64,000 nt of DNA from Ypsolopha sequella. Its lineage: Eukaryota; Arthropoda; Insecta; Lepidoptera; Ypsolophidae. Of the stretch, positions 8,634 to 19,717 are shown in pieces. The notes below the pieces were generated by a model that did no database searches, was not told the DNA's origin, and saw only the letters and a program-made list of their open reading frames with translations. The translations under genes were made by a program, and so were the position numbers. The stretch is from NCBI GenBank assembly GCA_934047225.1, contig CAKOHE010000039.1, forward strand, positions 1-64,000, read 5' to 3'. Each line of letters begins with the position of its first letter. Position 1 is the first letter of the stretch.

Positions 8634-9745
8634 CAAATTCAAATTCAAATAGTTTATTTTGTAAAGTAGGTATACATAATACACTTTTTACGAGTCAAAT
8701 TCAATGTTATAAAAATATATGTAATAAAATAATAAATGAACATGAACTAAATTAAAGGTTTATTGGTCCCTGGCCGGGTCTCCGGTATGGGTTCGGGCGG
8801 TTGATTAAATTTCACCTTCTAATATATATATTTTACCTATCATTTCAATGATCACCAACCGAGCCCCCAGCACAAATCCAGGCGGCCGATCAAAATCCAC
8901 CGTATATACTACATACTAATAGGTTACATATATAAATAGATGCCTATCTCCGCCCATTCGATTAGTCATGCTAAGAAAAAGGGCAAGAAACTTAAGAGGC
9001 TATGCGAATTTTATTTTTGTCACTGTCACTCCAAGCGAAAAATCGCGCAGTGCGAGAGGGGCGGATTCAGGGCAAAAGGGAAAAAAGTTGGTTTTATATT
9101 TTTATTATTAAAACAAAAATAGCTAGCAAAATTTCAAATATCAAATCTCTAGATATTGTTAAAACACACCTAATAAAATGTGTTTGAGTTCTGTATATGG
9201 TTCCTATTCGTCAAACGAGGCGAAAAAGTGTGTTTGAAGACCTCATTTCAACAATTATTTCTATCGAGGAAAATTTATCCAAACATGTTTTCCAATTTCA
9301 AAACCCTAGATTATATAGTCAAAATACATATACCAGAAATTTATTAAAATTTTTCGTGTATTTCATGGAATACACAGAAAATAAACACCCGTATGTTTTT
9401 CGCATATCGCCTTAACAAGATCATGTCTTGTTTTTAGCATTTTTTTTTTATATGTCAGACTTTACAAACTTTAACTTTTCTACTTTAGCTAAGGGATTAG
9501 AAAATACAAGACAGCAGGAATTCAGGGTAATGAAAAAATAAGAAAAACATATATATCTTTGTCTACCTGTCTCATATAGTCTATTTCCTTTTACAGTATA
9601 TAATTAATTAATGTTAACTCCTTAGAGCAATCATAAGTTAGAAAATAATACTACTTATTTAAATTATAACCTACTATCATTATCGCTGTAACACCATGCT
9701 TCACCATCATACAAATATTCATTTATTTTATAATATTCCTTTTTC
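8634..9745 (-). repeat. Tailed repeat family L, copy 2, with an internal inversion and a TTAA insertion
   Basis: A minus-strand copy facing the plus-strand copy at 11075-11813, so together they form a large inverted repeat. Shared blocks include CCAACCGAGCCCCCAGCAC, AAGACAGCAGGAATTCAGG and ACACCATGCTTCACCATCAT. About 8760-8815 (GGTCCCTGGCCGGGTCTCC) is in the reverse orientation relative to the rest of this copy. A TTAA-flanked element (8996-9411) interrupts it. Confidence 0.7.
8996..9411. mobile_element. TTAA-flanked element in family L copy 2
   Basis: TTAA at 8992-8995 and 9412-9415 flank a 416-bp insertion absent from the equivalent point of the copy at 11075-11813. Its right end, read inward, begins GGCGATATGCGAAAAACATA and matches the fragment at 34241-34360; the left end GAGGCTATGCGAA is an imperfect inverted partner. 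This is a piggyBac-type target signature without a transposase. Confidence 0.65.
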
Positions 9746-10997
9746 AGTAGAGCCTGCTTAATTAATATATAGTTTAAACAATAGTTCTGTGGTTTAAACT
9801 TATTCTCTGACAAAGTAAGGTCGCTACTACAAATTATTGATGATTATAAAACTTAATTAATCTAAAATCAATGAGAAATTACATTAAAATAAAAATTAAA
9901 TAAAATTCGGTAATACTAATAATCACGCAGCGAAACACCAAATTGGAGGGTTTTTAGCTAATACTGAAATATTTTGTAGGCAAAAAAATATTGAATTTAA
10001 GTAGATTGACTTCATATTTCTATTACCTACTTTATGAAAAAACGTTCTTCTGCGGAACGTTTATACACCAAAAAAAAAAATAGATTTGAAATATATTTAT
10101 TTTAGAAATATCTTAAGACATTGCTCATGAGTATGTTGAAGTAAAAGATAAACAGATCATGTATATTTTTTCAATTTAAAAAGAGTCCTTATTTCTTCCA
10201 AAGAAGGGCAGGCCCATCCTTAATCAGTCTTTCCAGGGACTTCCGCAAATATATGCAGAAGTTGATAACGGACGAATCACTGATACTACGCGACATCTTG
10301 TAACCATAATCCTGGTTTTGTCATATTTTTATGCCATACAAAAACATTTGCCGTCTCATTTGTACGCTAATGCACAAAAATTAAAATAACTTTATCTATC
10401 GCCCAACCTATACTTCCTATAGTTTATATGTACGTAATCAACTTGTATGATAAAAAATACAACTTGGTACGCAGAAATAAAATACAGTAGTTTGGTATGT
10501 AGCATTATGTAGGATAGAAATAAAACGTTATGAGCTAGGATTCGAAATCACGACACAAAGTTACTGTCTAGGTTTACACATAATGAGATTTTTCGGTCGA
10601 GGAAATCTATCCGGCCGTCTTGTCCTGGGAATCAGGGTCCTAACTAACTCAACCCCACAAATATGAGCAGATAAGAGGTCCTCCAATAAAGGTGTAAGGT
10701 CAGCCAGGGTCACCGTGTAATGTTGTATATGAGGCGGCACATTGTGTTACACTATCGCTATCAGCTGATTATGGCCGCTGAATTAGCTCACTACACCACC
10801 GTTGGTGTTGTCAATGAAGACTTGTTTTAATTTTACCGACTTACCGCCAAGTTCTGAGGAAGTTATACATAAAGTTTGTTGTTATCAAGTCACTGATCTG
10901 AGTCTCAGACTATAGCGGCCGTAGCTCAGGGGTATGTTTATATATTAATTGTTTTATTATGTTAAATATTTAATTGTTTTATTGAAATTAACATAAC
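9746..10997. other. Non-coding region with one dispersed repeat
   Basis: The segment 9925-10080 (starting ATCACGCAGCGAAACACC, then TAGCTAATACTGAAATATTTT) recurs at 35629-35790. At 10914-10934 there is a tRNA-5'-half-like GGCCGTAGCTCAGGGG without a 3' half. The part 10550-10860 is less AT-rich but shows no supported frame. Confidence 0.4.
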
Positions 10998-11074
10998 ATT
11001 ACCTTGACGTCTACAAGGGTGTATGTACCGGTGCTATAGGCGCCAAGCTCTTCACTTACAGAGTATTACATTAA
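10998..11074 (+). repeat. 77-bp target-site duplication, left copy
   Basis: The 77 bases from ATTACCTTGACG to ACATTAA are repeated at 11814-11890 with one difference (T/C near 11010). The two copies bracket a complete family L insertion. A duplication this long is unusual but compatible with target-primed reverse transcription. Confidence 0.7.
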
Positions 11075-11813
11075 TAGTATAAATAAATAAATATTTGGAT
11101 GATGGTGAAGCATGGTGTTATAGTGATACTGATTTTGATGATATTAGGTAATAATTTAATTAATTAATATAATTTCCTAACTTTTGATTCCTCTTACGAG
11201 TTAACATTAATTAATTACAGACTGTAAAAGGAAATAGACTATATGAGACAGGTAGGCAAAGATATATATGTTTTTCTTTTCTCATTAACCTGAATTCCTG
11301 CTGTCTTGTATTTTCTTATCCCTTGGTTAAAGTAGATATAAGTAATTTGATGTATAGTATAAGTTTATGTTAAAAAAAAAAAAAGACATGATCTTGCCAA
11401 GTTTTTTGCCCGTTCTTCTTAGCAAGACTAATCGAATGGGCGGAGGTAGGCATGTATTTATATATGTAACCTATTACTATGTAGTATATAGGATGGGATT
11501 TGGTCGGCTGCCTGGATTCGTGCTGGGGGCTCGGTTGGTGATCATTGAACCTGTTCCTGGTCCCTGGCCGGGTCTCCGGTATGGGTTCGGGCGGTTGATT
11601 GGATTTCACCTTGTATAATAATATTTTACCTATAATTTTAATCGTATATATATTGCTACATAAATTAAAAAAACATTTAATCTAAGTAGTTCATGTACAT
11701 TTATTATTTTATTACATATATTTTTATAAGATTAAAATTTGACTTGTGAAACGTGTATTATATATACCTACTTTGCAAAATAAACTTTTTGTATTTGAAT
11801 TTTGAATTTTTGT
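11075..11813 (+). mobile_element. Tailed repeat family L, full-length copy 3
   Basis: A 739-bp insertion between 77-bp direct repeats. It starts AGTATAAATAAATAAATATT, carries the blocks shared with 8634-9745, and ends in the tail GCAAAATAAAC, TTTGTATTTGAATTTTGAA. The tail plus target duplication argues for LINE-mediated retrotransposition of a short non-autonomous element. No A/B boxes or protein frame were found. Confidence 0.65.
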
Positions 11814-11890
11814 ATTACCTTGACGCCTACAAGGGTGTATGTACCGGTGCTATAGGCGCCAAGCTCTTCACTTACAGAGTATTACATTAA
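11814..11890 (+). repeat. 77-bp target-site duplication, right copy
   Basis: Right-hand copy of the duplication at 10998-11074. The sequence after it (AAATTAAAAG) continues the pre-insertion locus. Confidence 0.7.
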
Positions 11891-12641
11891 AAATTAAAAG
11901 TAATATAAAATAAACGAGAACACAAAAAATAAACAACAGAGCATGCAGCTTAACTTATAATAAAAACAAAAAATACAAAAAATCAAGAGCATATGAGAGG
12001 GTGGGTCTGTGTAAAGAGTGTGGATGAGAATGAGAGTGTGTGTGTAGGAAGAGGGCGTATGTTAGTGTATGTGTTTCCCCAGCCCTACGACCAAGGTCTT
12101 GGGATCCGTATATTTACTACTAGGGAGGGAGTGTGTGTGAGGGTGTGTTTGTGTATGTGTGGGTGAGTGTGTCAAAATTTTGATGAAAAATATTAAACAA
12201 CAAGTAAATTTAAGCATTTAAAACGAGAGACAAGAAGATTCTCTGTTTCCTCATAACTTAGGGACTTAAGCCAGGGTATTAGTTTATTTTTAACTTCATA
12301 CGCATTTAGAGAGTAGATAGCGTGAAGGTTATTTCTAGGTTATCAAGATAGTTCTCAAATCTTTCCACGAAACACGTCCGTGAACGATAAAGCGTGAAGT
12401 ATAAAGCACTATGTATCACTCGGGAGAAAGTACGATTCCCAACCCGTGTGTACTACACCCTCTTTGCTAATCGTCCCCTTTCTTCCCTCAGTGAACAATG
12501 TACTATTGTGTAATGTTTCAATTATTAAATTACCTCACCATTAGTGTAATGCTCGAAAATAAATAACGTCAATTTAAGGTGTATATGCATGAAATCTGTA
12601 ATAATTTCTAACTTCATTCATTCTTTTGAAAGCAGTTAGCA
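11891..12641. other. GT-rich stretch and a dispersed repeat
   Basis: At 12000-12175 the sequence is rich in GTGTGT and GAGAGT runs. About 12400-12515 (GTATAAAGCACTATGTATCA, then GGGAGAAAGT) recurs inverted at 34455-34545. No coding sequence recognised. Confidence 0.45.
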
Positions 12642-12643
12642 TA

Positions 12644-12797
12644 CAGTACTCCCAAAGTAATAATGCGCATACAAATATTCGTCACTGTTCGGCAAAGTTC
12701 GTATTTCTTTGCACTTTTTCACTATCAATACGGTCACGTGGTACGTCCGGTCGCTCGGCTATAGATTTGTATGCGCATTATTACTTTCGGAGTACTG
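12644..12797. mobile_element. TA-flanked MITE, family C, copy 1
   Basis: A 154-bp element with TA at 12642-12643 and 12798-12799. The ends are CAGTACTCCCAAAGTAATAA and the complement, continuing to GCGCATACAAAT. A second copy with the same interior (TCACGTGGTACGTCCGGTCG) is at 30339-30485. Tc1/mariner-like target, no transposase. Confidence 0.8.
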
Positions 12798-12799
12798 TA

Positions 12800-13270
12800 A
12801 GGTACTTTGTAAAAAAAATATTTATTTGTGGAAATTCACAGCGAGATGTTAGAGATAAGTGCTTTTGTTTTGTTTATTGGAATTTTTATCCACTAATGAT
12901 TTAATAAGAAACGGCTTAGCATTTTGCTGGGGGACGCGTTTTCACGACACACGCCACGTTTCACACGCCACGCGCCGCCCCCGTAAAGAATGTGACGTGA
13001 ATGACGTGATCGATCGTGTCGTGCGCTACGTGTTTCAGATCGACGTGAATAATGGATTCAGAGGGCAGGCAGAGGGATGAGCATATGGCTGAAAGACTCC
13101 GCAATAAAATTGAAACCAAATTACGCTAAAATTTGGCTGGTTTGCACAAAAGAAGGTAAAAGAAAGATTATTTAAAAAATTACACCTATATATGTATTTA
13201 CATATATAAAAGCTAAATACCACTGACTCACACAAACACATGACACAATTCTTGAGACTAAAGAACCTAC
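12800..13270. other. Region with a small CpG-rich pocket
   Basis: About 12935-13060 is much richer in CG than its surroundings (ACGCCACG, GTGACGTGAATGACG). A 25-codon frame opens at 13051, but there is no splice donor or family match, so no gene is called. The remainder is ordinary AT-rich DNA. Confidence 0.35.
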
Positions 13271-13419
13271 ACGGTATTACTACAAAACGGTGTTTAACTT
13301 TAGCCAGTGTTTAAATATTTTGCTGTCCCCTTTTCATTCATATTGTAAAAAAGTGACAGCAACAGATTTAAACACTGTCTAAAGTTAAACATCGTTTAAA
13401 CACCCTTTTGTAGTAACAC
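13271..13419. mobile_element. MITE with 45-bp inverted ends
   Basis: CACGGTATTACTACAAAACG ... GTGTTTAAAT on the left pairs with ATTTAAACACTG ... TTTTGTAGTAACAC on the right. About 149 bp in all, non-coding. The target duplication is not clear. Confidence 0.65.
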
Positions 13420-13831
13420 AGACAAACTTTAAATTTGGCAACTAGGTTCCGTACAGGTATCCGCTTTAAAGGATTGTAGAAATTCAAATTTTGAAGGTGT
13501 AATACAAAAAGATAGTCTAGATAGACATACCTACACTTATGTCACTCATACATAATTATATGTATTATTATATTATTTTTGCGAAATTTTTAATTTATAC
13601 TTTAGTACTGTACAGAGGCCAAAACCATTTTTTTTAATTTTGTTTATGGTCTATCTGCCTATGTGCCGTTTTAACTTGACCACGCAACATATTTTATTAT
13701 CATCATATTGACCTTGGTCAACACATAAGCTACAATTTGATAAAATAACCACCTACCCGCAAACTGTCGTTACTAATGAAAGTTTGAAAAACATTTCCAC
13801 GCAAACAAAAGCTAGTCTTTAATATTAAAAA
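13420..13831. other. No recognised feature
   Basis: AT-rich, non-coding, with no long inverted or direct repeat that I can see. Confidence 0.4.
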
Positions 13832-14118
13832 AAACCGGCCAAGTGCGAGTCGTACTCGTGCACGAAGGGTTCCGTACCATTATCTATAAATACGGCAAAA
13901 AAAACTTGTCTGTTGTATGGGAGCCCCCTTAAATATTTATTTAATTTTGTTTTTTAGTATTTGTTGTTATAGCGGCAACATCTGTGGCATCTGTGAAAAT
14001 TTCAACTGTCTAACTATTACGGTCTATGAGATACAGCCAGACAGACGGACAGACAGACGGACAGTGGAGTCTTAGTAATATGGTCCCGTTGGTTACCCAT
14101 TGGGTACGGAACCCTTTG
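13832..14118 (+). repeat. Common lepidopteran interspersed repeat (family F), plus copy
   Basis: It runs from AACCGGCCAAGTGCGAGTCG through GGGTTCCGTACC, GTTATAGCGGCAACA and the ACAGACGGACAG run to GGGTACGGAACCCT. A reverse-oriented copy of the same length is at 38276-38576. I recognise these end motifs from lepidopteran genomes; class assignment is uncertain. Confidence 0.8.
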
Positions 14119-14850
14119 GGTACGGAAGACTTTTCTAAGGAAATTACATTCTGATAGAGTTTTAATTCTTAATCGTTCAATACTAATTTGTTGCAGGAAT
14201 CACAAATAGCCTATAATTGCTCTGAATCGACGTATTTTCCAAGTTCGATTAAGTAAACATCAATCCCATTCACAATTGTTTGAACAGTCAGTTAATCTGT
14301 CGATACGTTGTGTATAGTTTATGAAATATAATTTGCACTAAAGAATGGCACGGCTTATCTATTGTAATTCTTATAATAGGTTCATTTAAATCAGAACACA
14401 GCTGTTCAAATGTAAATGGAGGAAAAGGTATTAATACATAATAATGAGTTCAATTATTCAACACATCTGAACCAACACCGTCGGTACATAATGTACACTG
14501 ACAGTAGGTGTTGCCTAAACCCATTAGTGAATGGTTTCAAAATGTTTTATTCTGTTACTATTTCTTACTTATGTACGTGTAAGTAGTTGTAAATAAAAAT
14601 GTTTGGTACATAAAACTCTTTTTCTTACAATTCTCTCAGTTACTTCTTAGAAAACTAAAAGTATCAATATTAGCTGTTCACAGTTTATGGATGGTCGTGA
14701 CCGTGAGTCGTGATTTACCGAGTACCTGCCTCTATAAATCCAAAGATTATCCAAATTGGTACATTATATTTCCTGGAGGTTTGGACATGTAGAGAGGATG
14801 AATGAAAGTAGAGTGATGAAATAAATTTATAGTGCGCAAGTCGAAGGTAG
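14119..14850. other. No recognised gene or repeat
   Basis: AT-rich non-coding sequence preceding the 60-bp tandem array. Nothing can be supported. Confidence 0.4.
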
Positions 14851-15207
14851 AGCTTGAACAGGACGGCTATCCTGGCAACGTGCGAAAATATTTGCTACGG
14901 CAGATTGAACAGCTTGAACAGGACGGCTATCCTGGCAACGTGCGAAAATATTTGCTACGGCAGATTGAACAGCTTGAACAGGACGGCTATCCTGGCAACG
15001 TGCGAAAATATTTGCTACGGCAGATTGAACAGCTTGAACAGGACGGCTATCCTGGCAACGTGCGAAAATATTTGCTACGGCAGATTGAACAGCTTGAACA
15101 GGACGGCTATCCTGGCAACGTGCGAAAATATTTGCTACGGCAGATTGAACAGCTTGAACAGGACGGCTATCCTGGCAACGTGCGAAAATATTTGCTACGG
15201 CAGATTG
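14851..15207. repeat. 60-bp tandem array, six identical copies
   Basis: The unit starts AGCTTGAACAGGACGGCTAT and ends CTACGGCAGATTGAAC; 5.95 copies follow each other with no base difference. As 60 is a multiple of three, two plus frames stay open (repeat peptides beginning EQDGYPGNV and NRTAILATC). Such identity means very recent expansion or ongoing homogenisation, or an assembly effect. The frames extend only a few codons beyond the array, so I do not call a gene. Confidence 0.95.
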
Positions 15208-16205
15208 CGACTGATTTTACAACGGATTTTCTATGGTAATGATTGATTTTTCTGCTTTCGCAATTTTTGCGCACGCGCTTGCATCACCGTCCAGGCCGCT
15301 CTACGTTTGCTGACCAAATTGGTGAGATACTAAAGAAAGGCAATGTCAAAAGTACCCGGAATAGAAGAGGTTGAATAACTACATAGATTTACGTATTTCC
15401 TAAATCTATGGTTTAATCGCAAAGATATCGTGTTACGCTACGGGTGCTAGGACTTCCGCAAAATCTACGGAAGTCGGTAACAGATAAATAACTGACACTA
15501 CGCTACTGCTTTCAATCAGTTTATCACCAAGTTTTGGTGAGAGACTTTCATAATTGTTTTAATGACACTTTTTCGTGAAATAGCTGATTTTTGTCGAAAA
15601 TTAGAAATAATGTTGTATATGGGTCGGTCTCGTCTAAATTCAGTTTATATAAAGTAAGTACCGTACCGTAAAAGTAAGTACCTAATGGAATACAATGAAA
15701 GTAACTTTAAAAATTGTATTACACCTTTTGTATTCTAAAATCTCCGGGCTTTCCCTTTTTGAAAGGTGGCAGCCCTAGACACAATACGGACGGACGGTCA
15801 GCAGAGTGACATTAATAGGGCTCCGTTTTGCCCTTTGGGTACGGAACACTAAAAAGGGCTATAGAAATATATTCCCAAATTTATTTTTTATTGTTAGAAG
15901 AGGAAATAGTCGTGAAGTACCAAAAATAATGACAAGTAAATTAAGTAATATGGTGGTTACTAATTATTGAATAACCGGACCAACATGCAATACGAAAGCA
16001 TCTATAGTACATAATGGTACAATCATTGCTTACATGTTTGATGAAAAGTTGATACTTTTGTTAAAATTCAATTGTATTCTTTATCTACTTTTATATGAAT
16101 CACTGATTCATGGTGTTAATAAAACTATCAGATTAATTGATATTCTTTATGAATGTATACCCTAAATGTCAACATATAGATATACGGCATTGTTGCGGCC
16201 TGAAA
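15208..16205. other. Non-coding region with repeat fragments
   Basis: It contains a short inverted piece of family H (15341-15366), an ACTTCCGCAAA / CTACGGAAGT block near 15450 related to 10240-10290, and an end fragment of family F (about 15785-15855, ACGGACGGACGGTCAG to GGGTACGGAACAC). No gene is supported. Confidence 0.4.
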
Positions 16206-16560
16206 GAAGATGTAGTGACTTGAATAGAAAAACCAGTCAAGTGCGAATCAGACTCGCGTACCTAGAGTTCCATATAGTTGATGAAACGTTATTTTTTTTT
16301 TCTATTTCTTAGCCGCTTTATTTTTTCTGGAAATTTTACGTAAACACATATTACCATGATATTTTTCATATTTTTCGGTCCACCAGTTTTGAAGATAAGG
16401 GGGAGACATAAATTTTTTGTGGTTTTTCGAGGATTTCTAGAAACAGATGCAAGTAGGTAAATATAGCCAAATTAATTTTTACAATGAGCTCTTTAATCAC
16501 TTTAATTTCTACAATTTGTTACCATTATTGTATTTTTATAAAATAAATTTTTCATTTATT
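16206..16560 (+). repeat. Family F, variant with AT-rich body
   Basis: It starts AAACCAGTCAAGTGCGAATC and continues into a body with TTTTTCGGTCCACCAGTTTTG and GGTTTTTCGAGGATTTCTAG. Related bodies are at 36960-37640 and, reversed, at 41040-41640. Non-coding. Confidence 0.55.
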
Positions 16561-16681
16561 TTTTTGTTTCTGATTGATCTTTTCTAGTTTGTATTGCACT
16601 CTAATAATATTTAGAGTATTCATAGCGATGGATTACGCAAAATAAACATAATATTTTCTGTACTTTAATTTGTTAATTTTA

Positions 16682-16868
16682 CATGATATAGCCAAATTCA
16701 TACTGGAGACTCAGTAGGTAAGTGGTCAGGACCAAGGTTCAATTACTCTTTTTGTGAAATTGTTCGTATTTTGCAAAAAAAATACTACTTCTAGTCCCTG
16801 AAAAAGGGTCATTGAACCTTAGTTCTGAACACTTATAAAGTCTCCAGTATGAATTTGGCTATATCATG
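16682..16868. mobile_element. Inverted-repeat element with ATATAGCCAAATTC ends
   Basis: CATGATATAGCCAAATTCAT and ACTGGAGACT on the left pair with AGTCTCCAGT and ATGAATTTGGCTATATCATG on the right. About 187 bp, non-coding. The right end runs directly into the 36-bp minisatellite. Confidence 0.75.
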
Positions 16869-16991
16869 CAAAGTCATAATTACTTGGTAAATGACGATAT
16901 CAGGCAAAGTCATAATTACTTGGTAAATGACGATATCAGGCAAAGTCATAATTACTTGGTAAATGACGATATCAGGCAAAGTCATAATTAT
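16868..16991. repeat. 36-bp minisatellite, 3.4 copies
   Basis: Units start at 16868, 16904, 16940 and 16976 (partial), each beginning GCAAAGTCATAATTA and ending GACGATATCAG. The full copies are identical. It abuts the inverted-repeat element, so it may have grown from that element's end. Confidence 0.9.
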
Positions 16992-17960
16992 CCCACAAAT
17001 GTATTTAGAACTTCCTGACCGGTTTCGCCTTTATGGCATTATCAAAGGAATTATTAAAAGATCTTAATTACACAATTAATAGTTTTCATCAGTCAGTGGG
17101 ATCAATGACACTCATTATTTGTTTCAGTTATATATTAAAGATGGTAATATATAGAAGTTTCAAATTTTGTCAGATTGTGAACAGAAAAAAGAATAGGATT
17201 CCATACGCAGATGGTGCCGAATGGTTGTCAGGCGTTCGTTTGACTATGGTTGTTATTTACAATATTGTTGTTATTTACAATAAGGTTTTTAGGGTTCCGT
17301 ACCCGCACTGCGGGTGGTACGGAAACCTTTGTGCGCGACTCGCACTTGGTCAAATAATTTTAATCTGGGGGCACGGCAGTGCCCCCGCCGAGTCTCGCGG
17401 AACGGCCGTACCATCCTTTTCTCGAAGCAACTCACGGCACTTTCAACCCCCCTGTATCTTCGTTGTGGGTAAAGCTAGAAGTCTGAAATTTCAGTTACCT
17501 AGAGTACTTACTGATCCTACTTCTGACCCCAAATTACAACTTTGTACCTATATTTTATTACGAAATATCTCAAGTCAAAGTTCCCTTATTTTGTCACTGA
17601 CTGACTGACAGACACATCATCAAAAGTCTAAAGGTGTTCTAGCAGGCCTACAAATTTGAAATTTTGCATGCGGTTAGTGTTAAGTGTACATTGCAACAAA
17701 AAAATATAAAAATGTTATTTGCGGTTGGTAATTTAATATTTCCATACAAAGTCTATACAAAATGTATGTTTCCAGCTGCATCTATAAATTTGTATGACAC
17801 TAGATGACGTTGGTGGTATGCTGCTTTGCATTAAAGACATCTACCACAAAAAACTCTACCTCGTGACGCTAGATGGTAAAAAGTGTAAAAAAATGTATAC
17901 CTTTATTTCCGAAGATAGAGCAAGTAGTAAAAATAAAAAATAAAACCGTTAAGTGCGAAA
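16992..17960. other. Non-coding region with family F fragments
   Basis: A reversed end of family F lies at about 17285-17350 (AGGGTTCCGTACCCGCACTG to CGCGACTCGCACTTGG). A 191-codon open frame at 17033-17608 crosses this repeat and matches nothing, so I treat it as chance. Confidence 0.4.
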
Positions 17961-19250
17961 AAAAAAACCGGTAAAGTGCGAATCGAACTCGCGCATAAAG
18001 GTTTCCGTACCCGTACACAATACGGGTACGGAACCCTAAAGGTAAATAACAACCATATATATGCCATAGCAACATTAAGGCGACAAAAACAAAGCGATAA
18101 AACGGTAGCGCCTGACAAACAATTTGGTACCTTTTTAGTACGGAACCCTAATTTTCATTAGTTTACTTTAAAGTATTTACTACAGACTGCCCAAAGTTTA
18201 AACTTGTACTTGTATGTATTACCGTTCTAAAGATAGAGCCTTTGTTATAATAATCTATTCCTTGGGTAAGGAACCCTAAAAAGGGTGGTTTATAATGTTT
18301 GATACATTCACAATTAGTCAATTTAAGAAGAGAATATCAACATTTCGTAATTAAGTCACTAAAAAAACGGTAAAGTGCGAATCCGACTCGCACATAAAGG
18401 GTTCCGTACCCCCACACAATACGGGTATGGAACCCTAAAAGTTAATTGCAACAACATAGATCTATGCCATAGCACCACACCGAGAAAAAATTCTGGTTCC
18501 GTTAACCTGAATATAGTTCATTTAAACAGAAAACATTGTATTATCTGTGACGTCTATATTTATTGTTCATTTTACTTATTTATTGTTCAGTTTACTTGAA
18601 CAATCTAATGTAGACAATAATTCAAGTAAATATAACATAATTCTGTTTTTGTTTACAAGGTTTTTTTTACAAAACAATCTGGTAGTATTGTAAAAATATT
18701 TTTTTTCCGTGCATCAAGGCGACAAAAAACAAAGCGATAAAACAGGATAAAACGGTAGCGCCTGACAAAAAATTCGGTACCTTTTTAGGAAGGAACCCTC
18801 ATTTTTTATTATTTGTTATTTTACTTTAAAGTAGTCTGCCTAAATTTTCAACTTGTAGGTACTTGTATGTATAACCGTTCTAACGATAGAGCCTTTGTTA
18901 TAATAATCTGTGCTTTGGGTAAGGAACCCTAAAACACATTTAATCTATTTAAGAAGAGAAATATCAACATTTGGTAAATAAGTCGCTATTAAACCGGATA
19001 AGTGCAAGTCGGACTCGCTCACGAAGGGTTCCGTACTATCATCACACAATATGGGTACGAAACCCCAAACCATTATGGTAAATACCAACAATAAGACGAC
19101 ATAGCAACATAAAGGCGACAAAAAACAAGGCGCTAAAATGGTAGCGCCTGACAAACAAATCAGCACCTTTTGAATAAGGAACTCTAACATTTATCTGCCC
19201 AAAATTGTTATATTATAAAGATAGAGCTGAAACAAATAACGTCGAATAAT
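17961..19250 (+). repeat. Three partial tandem copies of a family F variant
   Basis: Units begin near 17961, 18363 and 18988, each with GTAAAGTGCGAATC-type starts, then GGTTCCGTACC, then GGCGACAAAAA / GCGCCTGACAAAC, then GATAGAGCCTTTGTTATAAT and AAGGAACCCTAAAA. The second unit carries about 215 extra bases (18500-18715). Tandem expansion of an interspersed repeat in place is the likely origin. Confidence 0.7.
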
Positions 19251-19717
19251 TGGAACCCCCTTGAATTTCCATTTCATATTATTATTTGCCGTGGTAGAGG
19301 ACAAAGTAACATATATTATGTGAAAATATTTACGCGCTATATTCACCTACAACGGCTGAAGCTGTAGACCCCTGTGATAGATGGATAGACAGCGGAGGCT
19401 TAGTAATAGGGTCACGGAATCTTAGGATACGGAACCCTAAAAATCAAGGTAAAAGGTAAATCTTACAGGAAAGCTTACAGGAAAAATAAAGCTGCTAATG
19501 TTGTATTATTTGTATATGCATCCTCTATGATGTAGGTATAATGAAATGTCCTTGTACTCGTTAGTCATTGAATAAAGGCCAGGTTTAGACATAATAATGT
19601 ACTCTGTGGTTTAGACTGACAAGTCTGCCTTTCACTTCATGGTCAAAAGAAATATTAACCTGCCTGTTGCATCTAATTGTGGATAATAATAATAACAACT
19701 TACCGTAAAAATGAATA
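19251..19717. other. End fragment of family F, otherwise empty
   Basis: Fragments with GGTACGGAACCCT-like ends occur to about 19440. The rest has no recognised feature. Confidence 0.4.

Noticed and set aside
10914..10934. tRNA 5' half (GCCGTAGCTCAGGGG)
   Set aside because: No 3' half follows, so it is at most a SINE or tRNA scrap.
13051..13128. Short frame MDSEGRQRDEHM in a CpG-rich pocket as a first exon
   Set aside because: 25 codons ending in a stop with no donor and no recognisable family.
14832..15246. Gene encoding a 20-residue repeat protein over the 60-bp array
   Set aside because: Two frames are open equally and the flanking parts are only a few codons long with no family match.
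17033..17608. 191-codon plus-strand open frame
   Set aside because: It crosses a family F repeat and an AT-rich region and shows no domain.
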